In this document: positions 35,061-47,833 of the stretch, piece after piece
Numbering within the stretch: position 1 is the stretch's first letter
Layout: every line of letters begins with the position of its first letter
Assembly: GCA_013420905.1 (NCBI GenBank)
Contig: JAAXNY010000008.1
Span: 1,426,001-1,490,000 of the forward strand
Source: Collybia mongolica
Lineage: Eukaryota; Basidiomycota; Agaricomycetes; Agaricales; Clitocybaceae
DNA length: 64,000 nucleotides
Direction: 5' to 3'
Program-made: the position numbers and the translations under genes
Notes under the pieces: generated by a model
Told to the model about the DNA's origin: nothing
What the model saw: only the letters and a program-made list of their open reading frames with translations
Databases searched by the model: none

Positions 35061-38000
35061 ATGGCAGCCTTAGCAGCCGTTGCTCGTATAGCATACTTGT
35101 CTTCTGATGTCGTAGTTGATTCACAACCAACCCCACCAGCAGCCTCCGCTTTTATTGAAAGGTACACTTCTCTGGAGAAAAGGTCTCGACTTAGGCCGCG
35201 GGTCCTCGCAGTGCCGTTCGGCGCTGATCCAGGTGCAACCATCCTTCGTAACTCGAACGCGAATTTAGTCTCCTTCACCACTTCATCGCACACGCAAGTT
35301 CTGACAGGACTTGTTCTGCATCTGGCTGAACTATCTGCATTGCCTGTTGTATTGCATCTCGCCATTAAGGATGACCTATCGGACGCCTTACTCCTTCGGT
35401 CCGCCGTCCCGTACTTCCTCCTCTCATCCACATCCCAGCAAGCGCATGACAACGCCTTGCTAGCCGCTAGATTAGCACGGAGTGAACGGAAAGCCGTCGT
35501 TCACGTGTTCTACAACACAGAAGACGGAGATTCACCGCTTGAGACTCCAGAAGATGACATTCTTCCGTTTTTGCTGGCTGGAAAGCATTCATCGTCTGCC
35601 GGCAAACATGTGGCCGCGACAGAGCAACCAGGATCTTTAGGTTCTCCGTCGGTCGAGGAAACGACGCTCACAAAGCTCTTCAGGTCTTACGAGGCTGCAG
35701 GATTGGAGACAACGGCCATAGTGCGTCGCCCATTACGCCCACTGGCGACACAAGGAGCCGCCCACCCTCACACGGCTGTCCTGGTCTTCGGACGTGAAAC
35801 ACTTTTCCCTGTTGTGGAAGGTGTCGCTTTTGTGATCATCTCCTTACTTAACCCCCTTCCACCGTCGTACCTTCTAGCCACCATCTCTCCCTCTGTAACT
35901 CGTATCATTGTCCTTGAACAGGTGCACAGATGGACCACAAAGTGGTCGCCCCTTTATCTCGATGTTGTCAGCGCTTTGCAGCAAAGAGACGTAGAACCCC
36001 GCGCTGTCGTCCAGAGTGCCATCCTTGGCGATTCGCCGAATATTTCGTCGGAGGACATTCTGGATCTACTTCAGCAAGCCTCATCTCCTACACCTTCATC
36101 CCGGCACCTCCACTTAGGTATTCTTCCAGAGCAGGGTCAACAAGCCGCTAGAGTACCTCATATTCCAAAACATGAACTCGCATACACCAAGATCCTTTCT
36201 CACATCTTTAATGACAGGCTGGAGGTGTCTAATTCTCCATCCCTTGTTGTTGCGAATGGCGATGTTGCTACTAGCCCCGAATACGCGCTTGGCCGCGTCC
36301 GCGGGCAACTAGACCTTCGTGCTGATCTTGTCAACTCCATTCAAGAATTGTTACAACACGGAAATATCGATGCTCACGCTCATTCGCTCTTGAGCAAGTG
36401 GAGTTTGGCAAAAGATGACCCGGTCAAGAGTAAGACTCTCGGCAACCAAATTATCCAGAGTCTGGAGACTTCATCAGTTACTCACCCCACCGTCGAGCGT
36501 GTCCTATCCCTTCGTGCTCATTTCCCTGCACGGTCCAGGTGGATCATCGGTTCGGATGCGTGGTCGTATGACCTTGGATCGTCTGGGCTCCACCATGCCA
36601 TTGCCTCTGGCCTCAATGTTAACATACTCATCCTTGACACCCTCCCTTACTCCGCACGCAATTCTGCGGACCCTCATAGACGCAAGCATGACGTGGGCCT
36701 ATATGCCATGAATCATGGAGACGTTTTCGTTGCCAGCGTTGCGGTCTTCTCCTCATATTCACAGGTTCTCCAGTCTTTGATCGAGGCAGACCGTTTCGAT
36801 GGGCCTAGTGTAGTCCTCGCCTACCTGCCCTACCAGACAGAGGATACATCTGCTCTCGATATCCTCAAGGAGACCAAACTTGCCGTAGATGCCGGGTACT
36901 GGCCTCTGTACAGATGGGACCCCAGCAAGGAGAGAGAAGGGAAAGAACCATTCACCCTCGACTCGGATGCCATTAAAAATGATCTGCAGGCATTCCTCGA
37001 CCGACAAAATCACCTTTCTCAGCTAACTCGTACGAAGCCGGAGTTGGCCTCTGAACTAGTCAGCAGTCTTGGTGAAAATGTCAAGGAGGCGAGGAAGCAG
37101 AAGGCGCAACAGTCTTACAACGAGCTTCTCACCTCTCTCGACGCTCCTCCCCTTCTCATCCTCTATGCTTCTGATGGAGGAGCGGCTGAAAAGGTTGCGA
37201 AGAGGTTGGCGAACCGCGGTAAATCCCGAGGACTATCCACGACCATATCTACTCTAGATTCCGTCTCGCTGGAGACCCTCGCACAGGAAGAACACGTCGC
37301 CTTTATTACATCAGTGGCAGGCCAGGGGGAACCCCCTCAGAATGGACGTACGTTCTTTAAGGCGCTGAATGCAGCAGTTGCTCGTGGGACCAAAATCTTC
37401 ACAAACCTGAAATATATGGTCTTTGGAATGGGCGATAGCCACTACTGGCCCCGCCCAGAAGATGCACACTATTACAACAAACCTGGAAAGGAACTCGATG
37501 CTCGTCTTGAGAAGTTGGGCGGCGAGCGTCTTGTCGACCTTGGACTCGGGGACGACCAAGATGCAGATGGGCCCCAAACGGGTTACAAAATTTGGGAGCC
37601 TCGAATTTGGAAAGCTCTTGGTGTGGGTTCGATCGAGGTGACGGAGGCAGAACCCGAGGCTATCACGAACGAGCACATTAAGGCTGCCTCGTACTATCTT
37701 CGTGGCACCATTGTTGAGGGTCTTGAGGACACGACAACCGACTACCTGGCGCCAAGCGATACTCAACTGACAAAGTTCCATGGAATCTATCAACAAGATG
37801 ACCGTGACATTCGAGACGAGCGCCAAGCTCAAGGGCTTGAGCCCGCATTCAGCTTCATGATTCGTGTCAGAATGCCGGGCGGTGTTTGCAAGCCCAACCA
37901 ATGGCTTCAATTAGACCAGATCGCAGATGAGCATGGGTCAGGTACATTTAAGATCACCACACGCCAGACATTCCAGTTCCACGGAGTGATCAAGCGTCAT

Positions 38001-39837
38001 TTGAAGCCCGCGATCCAAGATATCAACAGGGTCCTTCTAGATACGTTAGCCGCATGCGGTGATGTCAATAGGTGCAATAACTTAAGCTTTTCGGATGGCC
38101 GCGTACGATACTAATCGATGGCTTGCAGAAATGTTGTCTGCTCATCAATCCCTACTTTGTCGAAACTCCACAAAGAAGTCTACCAATTCTCCAAAGAAGT
38201 CAGCGAACATCTTATCCCACGTACAAGCGCCTACCACGAGATCTGGCTTGACAAGAAACTCGTTGCAGGGGAGGCTCTGAAGGATGTCGAACCCCTTTAT
38301 GGCGAATTCTACCTTCCCCGAAAGGTGAACATTTATCACTTATCTGGTTATTTTGGTGTTTATGGTAATCTCAGTTCAAAATCGCTGTCGCCGTACCCCC
38401 GACGAACGATGTTGACGTGTTCGCAAATGATCTTGGTTTTATCGCCATTGTCGGTGACAACGGTGAACTGGTCGGTTTCAATGTTTCCATTGGTGGAGGT
38501 ATGGGTGTTACACATGGAAACAAGAAAACATACCCTCGTATTGGAGATATTATCGGCTTCTGCACCACCGAACAGGGCAGATTTGTCGCTGAGTGCGTCG
38601 TGTTAACTCAGAGGGATAATGGGAACCGTGTCGAGTACGTTCATTCATTCATTCTATCGCCTTTCTTAATGACGTTATCTAATGCATTTTTTCAGCCGTA
38701 AAGTGATTATCATCGGGTTTAAATGGTGGCGTTGACCTATACTGATATACTACTTCGTATTAGAACGCCCGCTTAAAGTATACTATCGATCGCATGGGTC
38801 TGGATGCCTTCAAAGCGGATGTGGAAAAGCGCTTGGGGTACAAACTTGCACCAGCACAGCCCTACGTCTTTGACCGGAACGTCGACGATTATGGTTGGTC
38901 AACTGGCGAAGATGGACGACATCATTTCACCATGTTCATTGAAAATGGACGGATCCAGGACGAACCTGATAGGGACTTTAAAACTGGCCTGCGGGAGATC
39001 GCCAAAGTCCACAAGGGCACATTCCGGCTAACGACTAACCAGCATCTGATTATCTCAGACATCGTTGATGAAGATCTCCCCCGGATTAAACAGCTGCTTT
39101 CGCAATACAAGCTAGACAATCTCACCCACAGTGGCCTTCGCTTATCGTCGTCTGCCTGCGTAGCGTTCCCCACTTGCGGTCAATATATACTTCCTCTTTC
39201 AAAACATATTTCGCTGTACTAAATTAACATTCACATGATTTCTAGGTCTCGCAATGGCAGAATCAGAGCGTGTACGTACCCCTCGTCTCTCTCATCATAC
39301 CTTGCGTCCTCACTACCCACTCCCATTTACCAGTACCTCCCGATTTTAGTAGACAAAGTGGAAAAAATATGCGAGGAAAGTGGTATTCGCAATGATACGA
39401 TCGTCATGCGCATGACTGGTTGTCCAAACGGCTGTGCACGACCATATGTCGCTGGTAAGTCGTTCACACCTACATCAGCTTCCGGTATTAAAGCATGTTG
39501 CTAGAAATCGCTTTCATTGGCAAAGCCCCCGGGACATATTCAATGCTGCTCGGAGGTGGTTATTATGGACAACGGATGAACAAAATATACCGAGGTACAT
39601 TCTACTCTCATCATCCTTTAATCCATTGGCTTACCGTCCACAGAAACCGTGACAGAGCCTGAGATCCTGGCTATCTTGGAGCCAATGATCAAGAGGTATG
39701 CTTTGGAAAGGAATGAAGGCGAGCGGTTCGGAGACTGGACCATTAGGGCTGGCTTTATCTCAGCAACTACGTCTGGGAAAGATTGGTACGTTGGGGCTGG
39801 TGGTGAGGGGAAATACAGGGAGTCAGCCGAAGCGTAA
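35061..39837 (+). CDS. MET5: Sulfite reductase [NADPH] hemoprotein (beta) subunit
   Basis: Reduces sulfite to sulfide for cysteine and methionine synthesis, using siroheme and a 4Fe-4S cluster, with electrons from Met10. Nine exons (35061-38071, 38129-38324, 38375-38634, 38697-38703, 38764-39178, 39246-39271, 39334-39454, 39505-39594, 39644-39837) give 1439 aa, the fungal length. Order: pyruvate:ferredoxin-oxidoreductase-like N-terminal region, flavodoxin domain from about residue 697 ([19 protein letters not shown]), then the two nitrite/sulfite reductase halves. Cluster ligands are CVAFPTC (about 1290-1296) and CPNGC (about 1334). Exon 4 is only 7 nt, completing VDRKNARLKY; exon 6 is 26 nt. 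Confidence 0.95.
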
Positions 39838-40019
39838 TAAGGCTAGATCGAACGAGAAAGCCCTGTCGTTGAACACAATCCCACATTTCTATCAAGGATA
39901 TGATCGTTTAAAATTCGTATCGCATCTGCAGCTACCACATTTTTGACTGGATGGCAAGCAGGTTCCGAACGTGATGTTTGATATCATACATCATCATGTT
40001 TCTGTGGTATGTATGTCCG

Positions 40020-42060
40020 TTATACCCGTTGACCTTTGACCTCTGCGAGCACTTCCTTCAGTGCAGTGATGATATTGTCCACATCGCCTCTGGTGGGGTC
40101 GGCGACAGTGATGCCCATGTGACTAAAGCAGATATCAGTAAATTATCAGTCGAGTATATTGACCGCTACCCACCCTATGCGGAAATATTTATCTGTATTC
40201 GATGTTGGAACGTTAGCTCTAGACCGGCGTTAATATGGTGGAGTCATGCCAACCTTTGATGCTGGTGTGTAACCCTCCTGCAACTACAAGTCCCCGATTC
40301 GCGAAGCGTGGCAGAAGATCGGCTGCACCATAGCCCTCAGGATAATACAACTGTGAAAGCCACTTTACTTTTGAGTGTTCGTGGAAAGGAGCTTGGACCT
40401 ACAGCAGTCATCCCATTCGCAGAATGTTCGAGATCCAGAGGGACCTGCTTGAGGCCAAGCTCCGCTGCAGCATCTTTGACGCGTTGGCTTGCCTCGCGGT
40501 GAAGTTTGAACCTATTCTCGAGGGAGGGAGATGCTTTAGTAATTTGGGCGAGCGATTCATGGAAGGCGTAGATAAGATTAACGGGTGGCGTTGCGAAGTA
40601 AGAGGCAACTCCATTTTCGTACGCCTTCATGACGGGCAGCCATCTAACAGGTGGGCTTAATCAGAATAGCATTCCTTTTGATGAATGAATAAGGGCTTAC
40701 TTGTTCCACCCACCATAGTATGACGTGACAGGAGTGGACCGCGTTTCGAACACCTTTATTGCCCTCTGGCTTGCGAGCAAAATGCTTAACCCTGGTGGCG
40801 TCCCAAGCCCTTTCTGACTGGCAGTGAGCACAACGTCTAGATCCCATGCATCCATTCGGATATCCTCGCTCGCGACGGAGCATACCGCGTCCATGACGAC
40901 CTGAAGATCAATAATGTCATGTTTTCGTCTGCAGTTGGCGTTACGCGATGACGGACCAGTGTATCAGGTGACACTCGCCGCACAGTCTCCGCGATAAGTT
41001 TAGCATCGGATAACACGCCTATCGGTTAAGATGGTTGTTGTATCGGTATCCTTGACGTGAAATGCGTAGAGACTCACCCGTGGAGGTATCTACATGAGTG
41101 AACGTGATTGCTTTGTATTTCTTCGCCTTCAACGCCCTCTCGATTTCGGATTGGCTCACAGTGGCTCCGATCTTAGCCTTGATCTGGTCCACTTTGGCCC
41201 CATACGTCTGCAAACTACAAATAAAGGTGTTCCATCAGACGATACATTGTTGTGGGACCTGAACGTCAAACGTACCAGTCCGCAAAGCTATCCCCGAAAT
41301 AACCGCTGTTCAAGACAAGCGCACTTTCCCCCGGCTCCACGAGATTGGCCGCAACCTTTGGGGTGTGGGATGGAAATAAGATTAATTTGGCCTTAGTGAC
41401 TCTGATCTCACCTGATCCCAGCCCAACGTCCCACTGCCGCTGATAAGGAATGGTTGTGCATCTTTTGTGAAAAGCACTTCCCTGGAAGAGGTCCGGTTGG
41501 CTGCCGTCAAAGTGGGTATGAAGCCATATGGACGCGGTAGACTTGCCGTATCATACGAATGCACTGTCCAAGTATTGGGATAAATTCTGAAGAGACATGG
41601 GACATAGAAGGGTGGGCGTTCGCAAATAGCACCTAAGAAAAAACCTTCAGGATTGTTGCGCACGCCATCCAGAAGGGTAACTACCTCATCGGCGACCTCG
41701 ATGGGGCCAGGTATGCTAAACAAATGACATGGAGTCGAAAAGTCATTGGCGTTTATAGCAATACTCACACAAGTAACCTTGGAAGAATTGTAAATTGAGA
41801 CTTGGAACGATGTTAATTTAGTTGGTATGAACTCCTTACCTGTGGGACAGCTATGAATGTTTATGAGCGTTAATGTATATATACTGATGGGAAACGAGAA
41901 CAAGACTTGCCTGCTTGAAATCATCACGAGTAGTCATTGTGTGCTTGTTATGGAGTCTATAGAGTGAAGGAGAAAAGAATTTATGGGTGGTGGTTTGGAG
42001 AGAAAACGAGCGGAGAGATGGAGCGATCGCCCGGATGATGGAGGTACTAGTGGGCGTCAT
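40020..42060 (-). CDS. AGXT: Alanine-glyoxylate-type aminotransferase, copy A
   Basis: PLP enzyme of the serine-pyruvate/alanine-glyoxylate family, which removes glyoxylate. Read on the minus strand through about 14 short exons. Landmarks: LLVIPGPIEVADE, FANAHPSMSHVSSEF, FLISGSGTLGWDQ, ITFTHVDTSTG, CSVASEDIRMDAW, PLP-lysine site TASQKGLGTPPG, YFATPPVNLIYAF, KYFRIGHMG. Near the start are an 11-nt exon (41850-41840) and a 9-nt exon (41777-41769). Two introns have GC donors (41910 and 41546). The core start is ATG at 41937; an in-frame ATG at 42060 adds 41 residues rich in Ser, Thr, Arg and Lys without acids, like a mitochondrial presequence. No C-terminal peroxisomal SKL. Tandem with copy B. 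Confidence 0.88.
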
Positions 42061-42387
42061 GTGAATCTTGGCTGGGGAATTACTATATTATGTGTGTACT
42101 AGCTCAACAAAAATTCGACCACATATCTCCGCTATCCCGTTTACATTTCTGCGACCGTCACTGATCGCCCAGGGTCCTACATAACTCCTTTTCATTTCCA
42201 AAATACTCCAGCCCTTCCACGGAAGGCGGCACTCCGAAATATGTAGTCCCCATCATACTCGGAACAATGAACGGATCGACTTGGTTCCATGTACATCTGT
42301 ACCATCGTAGCCTTACATATGTATATACAACACCCCTAACTCTAAGTAGTCCCATTTGAGAAGCCGACGGTCAATCGGGTATATCGC
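42061..42387. promoter_or_regulatory. Spacer between aminotransferase copies A and B
   Basis: 327 bp holding the promoter of copy A and the 3' end region of copy B. No gene; no element named. Confidence 0.5.
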
Positions 42388-44408
42388 TTAGACTTCCGTC
42401 ACAACAGATACTTTCGCTGAAGACAACCGGGCGTCTCGCTCTGCCTTGGCCTCCTTTAAAGATTCCTGCAGACAATTGGTAATAGTGTCAATGTCTCCTC
42501 GCTCGGTATTTACAACAGAAGTCCCCATGTGCCTAAAGGATTCGTGTCAAATATTGTGTGTACCAAGGGGTGAGATGCCTACCCAATCCGGATATATTTA
42601 TCTGGGAAAATGAGATGCCATGTTAGTGCATTTATTTTTGGTAAAGTGTAAACATAAAACACACTCTTAATATCTCCCAGTAGTCCACCAGCAATTACAA
42701 CACCCTTCGCCGCGAGGCGTGGAAGGATATCAGATGCAGAAATACCATCAGGAAGGTATAACTGAGAGAGATGTCATGCTCTGTTCACGATATAAATAAT
42801 AGTCGACATACTGCGGTCATTCCATTGGCAGCATGCGCCGAGTCTTTAGGTACTTGTTTCAAGCCAAGCTGCGAAGCGATGGCTTTCACTCGCTGACTGA
42901 CTTGTTGATGGAGGCGGAAGCGCTCCTGTAGTGAGGGTGAGGAAGTCGTAATCTGAATTAGGGACGCGTGATAGGCCTGGATCAAGTTGACAGGAGGAGT
43001 TCCGAAATATGCTGGAGTATTGTTCCCATACGCTCTCATTATTGGAAGCCATCTATGTATCAGGAATGAGTGCCACACGCCAAGTATCAATGGCCCAGAC
43101 CTTCTTACTTCTTCCAATTCGAATAATATGAAGGGACCGGTGCGACGCGTGTTTCGAAGGTCTTCCATCACCCGTCAGAATTTGACTATCGTGAGATTGG
43201 TGAGAACTCTGACCTTTATAGCCCTCTGGCTCGCAATCAGGATACTGAGCCCCGGAGGGGCGCCTAGGCCTTTCTGACTAGCCGTCAACACAACATCTAT
43301 TCCCCATGCATCCATCCTGATCTCTTCACTCGCGACCGAACACACACCGTCCAAAACAACCTAGTTCCGCACAATGAGAGAGTAAGCACTAAATAATGAA
43401 ACGTCCCATACCAGGGTCTCTGGAGAAGCTTGGCGGACGATCTGTGCGATAGCTTCCGCGTTTGACAACACACCTACGTCGAGGGAGAAATTTCAGAGCT
43501 CAGTCAAACAGACTCTTAGTGACTTCGCTCACCAGTAGAAGTATCTACATGCGTAATCGTTATAGCTTTGTATTTCTTCGTTTTGAGAGCCTTCTCAATC
43601 GCATGAAGGTTAACGGGGACACCCAATTCTCCCTTCAGTTCGTCCACTTTGGCGCCGTAGGTTCGCAAACTGTAGTTTTCGAGGAAAAATGTAGTTAACA
43701 AATGTTACAAGGCGTTATCAACAGGTGCTCACCAGTCTCTGAACCCGTCGCCAAAATACCCGGTGTGTAGCACGAGGACAGATTCTCCGGGCTCCACAAG
43801 ATTTGAAGCGACCTATCAATATTAGTTAAGCCTCAAGGAGCATAAAAAAAACTCGACTTGCCTGATCCCAGCCCAATGTCCCGCTGCCCGCGATGATGAA
43901 CGGTTGGCCTGTATTCGTGTCGACAACTTGTCTTAGAACGACCACAAAGTCAGCAAGACCTTAACCGAATGATTACATCTTATGACTCATAAACGCTAGG
44001 CTCACCGAGTCATATTCAGACAATCTCTGAATATTTTAACAAACTGGGGAGATACATGGGAGACCGGAGGTTGGGCTACCGCATGCAAAACCTTGTAAAT
44101 TATTCATTATTAGGGGGATGTTTTTGACAACTGTTAACATACCTCATCCGTTACTTCGATAGGCCCAGGTATACTGCGACGTATGGAGCATTAGCCTCAT
44201 ACAGATCGCGGCAAGAGACTTCATTGGGACTGACGCAAGGAGTCTTGGCAGAAGCGAATTTTTAGGGGCATCAATTCAGCACTCAGCTCGAGTAGTGTGA
44301 AGGAAGCTCACTTGTGGGTCGGCTGCTTGTACTGAAAGATTATTGGTTATTACGGCAGGTACATATATCCTTGATATGTACCTTCTGATCTTTAGACAAC
44401 GAAGACAT
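42388..44408 (-). CDS. AGXT: Alanine-glyoxylate-type aminotransferase, copy B
   Basis: Paralogue of copy A in the same orientation and with nearly the same exon plan. Exon 1 (44408-44382) starts MSSLSKDQK, exon 2 is 20 nt (44331-44312), exon 3 is 9 nt (44243-44235) and exon 4 gives IPGPIEVTDE. Then QPPVSHVSPQF, GSGTLGWDQ, ITITHVDTSTG, CSVASEEIRMDAW, PLP-lysine site TASQKGLGAPPG, YFGTPPVNLIQAY and KYIRIGHMGTSV. The catalytic motifs are intact, so it is probably functional, but it differs from copy A at many positions, so the duplication is not recent. The intron after LGWDQ starts with GC (43861-43860) where copy A has GT. It lacks copy A's N-terminal extension. Confidence 0.88.
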
Positions 44409-44976
44409 TATGGGTGGGTGGTTTACAGGGTGGTTGAGAGAGTCAATGACAATGTTATTTAACAACGGAAAATTGTTGCGGAACTAAAAAGCCGGCTTGT
44501 ACGTGGCACAAGAATCAAGTAGCGCGGGTCCTTAAAAGCTCTTATAAATGCCGCAACTGACAACATGGGGAAGAGAACCCGTCAGGAATTATGGTTTTGC
44601 ATCTCTCTCGGCATAGCAAGTCGCAGAATTTATACGGACTGGTACTGGTTGTGGCATAACGTTAACTTTGGCTATAAACATATGATACGAGAACCTGATC
44701 TGGGAAGTATCCAACCATATTGGAAGCTCTTCTTTATACAATGCTGATATTGCGGTCGTGCCGCGGCCTTTGAAGGAGAAGGCTAGAAACTTCGGATATA
44801 GCCACGACAAATGACAGGCATCAAGTCCTTGCGAACACACATGGCCACTTTCGAGTCAGCTTCACGATTTGGATTGGAATCCATGCAAGCACTGTAAAAT
44901 ACTAGTCGCAGGGTAAACCTCACGGCAAGGGCGTTTGGGTGATAGTGGTGGAGAATGGGCTAACCTATCAAAACCA
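44409..44976. other. Intergenic, nothing recognised
   Basis: 568 bp between the start of aminotransferase copy B and the end of the dynein gene, so mainly copy B's promoter. No gene seen. Confidence 0.5.
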
Positions 44977-47460
44977 TCACCTTCCAGCGACTACTCGAGC
45001 AGAATCCTCAGCTGTACCGTTAGCCTGGCCTCCTCCCACGATACCCGATACTGTCTTCTGCATATCAGTCCACTCGGACTCCCGAGGGATTGCTATGTCA
45101 CCAATATCATACACGTAAAGTCTGCCGTCACTTCCTCCAAGTGCAACACGGCGACCATCTTTCCGATCCCATTGAAGCTTATTAATGGCGCGCCCACTAC
45201 CCACACTCGTGGAAACTGCAGGCACCTAAGAAATATGAGTGACTGGAATAAATAAGATGCGGGTCCGATGGCTCACCTCTGTATCGGCATTCAAATTCCA
45301 TAGATCAAATTGGCCAGAACCATCTACAGTACCAAAGACGGCTGGATGGGCCGGGTGCCACTTGACATTGTAGACATAATCATCTGCCTCATCAAACGAA
45401 TATATGGGGGAGATTGCATGAGGTGTGGTGGAAGACTTTGCTAGAGACTTGGCCCTCCATAGTTTGACTGTCCAATCCACAGAGCTCGTCAAAAACAAGT
45501 CGGAAAAGTCCACAGGGCCAACTAAAGGGTGAAAATGGAGCCCCATGACAGGCCCAGCGTGCCCTTTGTAGACGTCATACTGATTCAGACCCGCTTTCGC
45601 CCCAGCTCGGTCATACCTATTGGCTTGGTACACATTTCCCTCTTCAGTTCCTACCCAAAACGTTGTTGTTTCGTTGTCCGGGAAATCCAATGTTGTAATG
45701 GCGACTTCGCCTGTTTTATTGTGACCTGCATGGATGAGTTCAAGAGTTTCCTGTGTAATTTTTTAAGGCCTGAACGGCTGGGAATGAGGATGAGAAACAC
45801 ACTTGAGGCTGAGCTAACATGTCGACAAGCCAACTACAGACGGTACCATCCGTACTGCTCGTGATTAAATTATGGGCGTTCTGCGTTCCTACCATTTGGA
45901 TTGCATATACGGGATGAGTATGTCCAGCAGCTGATAAGGGCGTTTTGAGGACAGGTAGATGTTTAGAACGAGTGTCCCACAACAGAATTTGGCCTGAGTA
46001 GGTACCACCAAATACCAGATTGGAATGGAATGGCGAAAAAGTCACAGAAAGGACGTCGGACTAACGTTTTTAGTATCAGCTTTGAATATGCAACATCGTT
46101 GGCCAGAGAACCCTTACGGACTTGAGAGTGGAACACGAACTCAGGGCGTTCTAATAGGTGGAGGTTCCAAACAGCAACAATACCGTCAGGTTCATTCAAA
46201 GCGGCAGGATTCTTGTTGTAGGACGCAACGCTGAGCTCGGGATACTGGAATATTTCATGTTACTTGCGTACCAAAGCCAAAGTAATACGAACTTACTTTG
46301 GGAGACCAATCGACGTCTGTGATCGACCTATTCTTTCCGTACCGCTCATCCCAAAACTCACATACACGTTTGACACGTCCTTCCGAGTCGTCGCTTTTCT
46401 AGAGGTGAATTTTTGCCGCATCAAAAAATTTGTGTGCTTACCCTCCAGATTCTGCGCCAATCGTGTAGTCTCGAATGTAATCATATCCGTCGTTGAGGGC
46501 TCTTTGAACTATTTTTGACGATTGTTCTACAAAATCGAGGAATTCTGGAGCGGCGAGTATGCTGGCTCTCTCCTCCTCCGAAAGTTCTAGAGTAAGTAGA
46601 ATAAGCGGAGTCTCGATGACGTGATCACGGGAGAAAACTACGTACCCCGAATCTCCTGCTCAATCTCCTTCTCAAGTTTGACACTCTCTTCTTCAAGTTC
46701 TTTATCCCGTGCTGCCCGCTCTGCCTCGACTTCCTTCTCCCGGTATACCCGTTGCCGCAATTCATCCTCATCAAACCTTGGAGTTTCTATCTCAAATGCT
46801 GTCGTTTGGACTTCCTTATTGTATATCACACGCTCCTGTAATATGGGAGGTTGGGTCGTCGTGACAAGTGATCTCGATGAAAATGATGTACCTTCTGTGG
46901 AAGTTCAAATAGTTCATGTTCCATATCAACGAGATCAGGATACAGCCGGGGGGTCAATGTCCTGTGTGTGGAGATGGGTATCTGTCATGGTAATATGTTC
47001 GTACAACTCACCTCTCAATGATATGGTCAGTGGCAGAGTTGCTTGATAGAGCAAGCGCTGTGCCCAGACTGACCCGATCTGCCGAGATATCACTCTGGCG
47101 ACTTGCTCGACCAGAGCCAGATATAGACAGGGCAGAAGGCCCAGGTAGTCCAATATTATGCCCTAAAGGTGTTCCAGGTATTGAAGAGGCAGGGGTCAGG
47201 TCGCCGCTGTCCAAGCCACCCCGACTTGGACTGCCGACTAGAGCATTCACAAGGTCGTCGAGATCCTTTCGTACGGGTGTGGGCCCGGCTACCTATTTAC
47301 AGTGTAAGCTTTCAAAAATTTCGTGCAGAAAACGATGATAAACTCATACTTCTGAGGTCCTCCTTTCCGCATCTGCTTTCTGTCGATCAGCACGAGCTTT
47401 TCTGAGTTCCGCGAGTTTGGCTCGTTTCAACTCAATTTCAGCCCTTCTTTTGTCCGACAT
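44977..47460 (-). CDS. Cytoplasmic dynein 1 intermediate chain
   Basis: WD40 subunit that links dynein heavy chains to light chains and dynactin for minus-end transport and nuclear migration. Minus-strand gene of about ten exons starting [20 protein letters not shown], the conserved N-terminal helix that binds dynactin p150/NudE. Next come [20 protein letters not shown], the [18 protein letters not shown] coiled coil, [20 protein letters not shown], and a WD40 propeller with repeats such as [54 protein letters not shown] and [16 protein letters not shown]. Exon ends were taken from frame continuity. Divergent from SEN2 across 495 bp that hold a tRNA gene. Confidence 0.92.
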
Positions 47461-47736
47461 AATCAACAGGCACTGCTGTCTGCGTCAAGGGTTTGCGAAT
47501 GCTGAGCGAGGCCAAGGTCGCCTAAACTTGAAACGTTCTGAACCACGTGATCCTTGACCAAGTTACTGACCACTGCCAGAGCCACTTGCTGCATGTCACA
47601 CAAACCACGAAACTGGCACGGGATGTATGAACTAGATACGCGGTTTGATATAAGTGTTTGCAATGAGCGCAAGGTCTACGTTTTCTTTATTGATAATATA
47701 CGAGGGATCGAATTGGGACTGCTAATAAAATGGGGG

Positions 47737-47741
47737 AAAAA
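47737..47741 (-). terminator. Pol III T5 terminator of tRNA-Pro
   Basis: Five T residues on the minus strand, six bases past the tRNA 3' end, fit a standard RNA polymerase III stop. Confidence 0.75.
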
Positions 47742-47747
47742 GGTGTT

Positions 47748-47833
47748 GGGCCTGACTGGGAATTGAACCCAGGACCTCCTCGAAATGTGCGAAAGCACCC
47801 TAACAAGGAATCATACTACTAGACCATCAGGCC
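47748..47833 (-). tRNA. tRNA-Pro (anticodon AGG), 14-nt intron
   Basis: Folds as a full cloverleaf: acceptor arm GGCCTGA pairs with TCAGGCC plus a C discriminator, anticodon stem CCTTG pairs with CGAGG, T stem CTGGG pairs with CCCAG around TTCAATT (B box). The anticodon AGG is at 47801-47799. A 14-nt intron (47797-47784) lies one base after the anticodon, between positions 37 and 38, the canonical eukaryotic site cut by the SEN endonuclease. The A34 would be edited to inosine to read CCU, CCC and CCA. Confidence 0.95.

Noticed and set aside
37311..37910. 199-codon minus-strand frame opposite MET5
   Set aside because: Opposite the flavodoxin domain of MET5, no recognisable motif.
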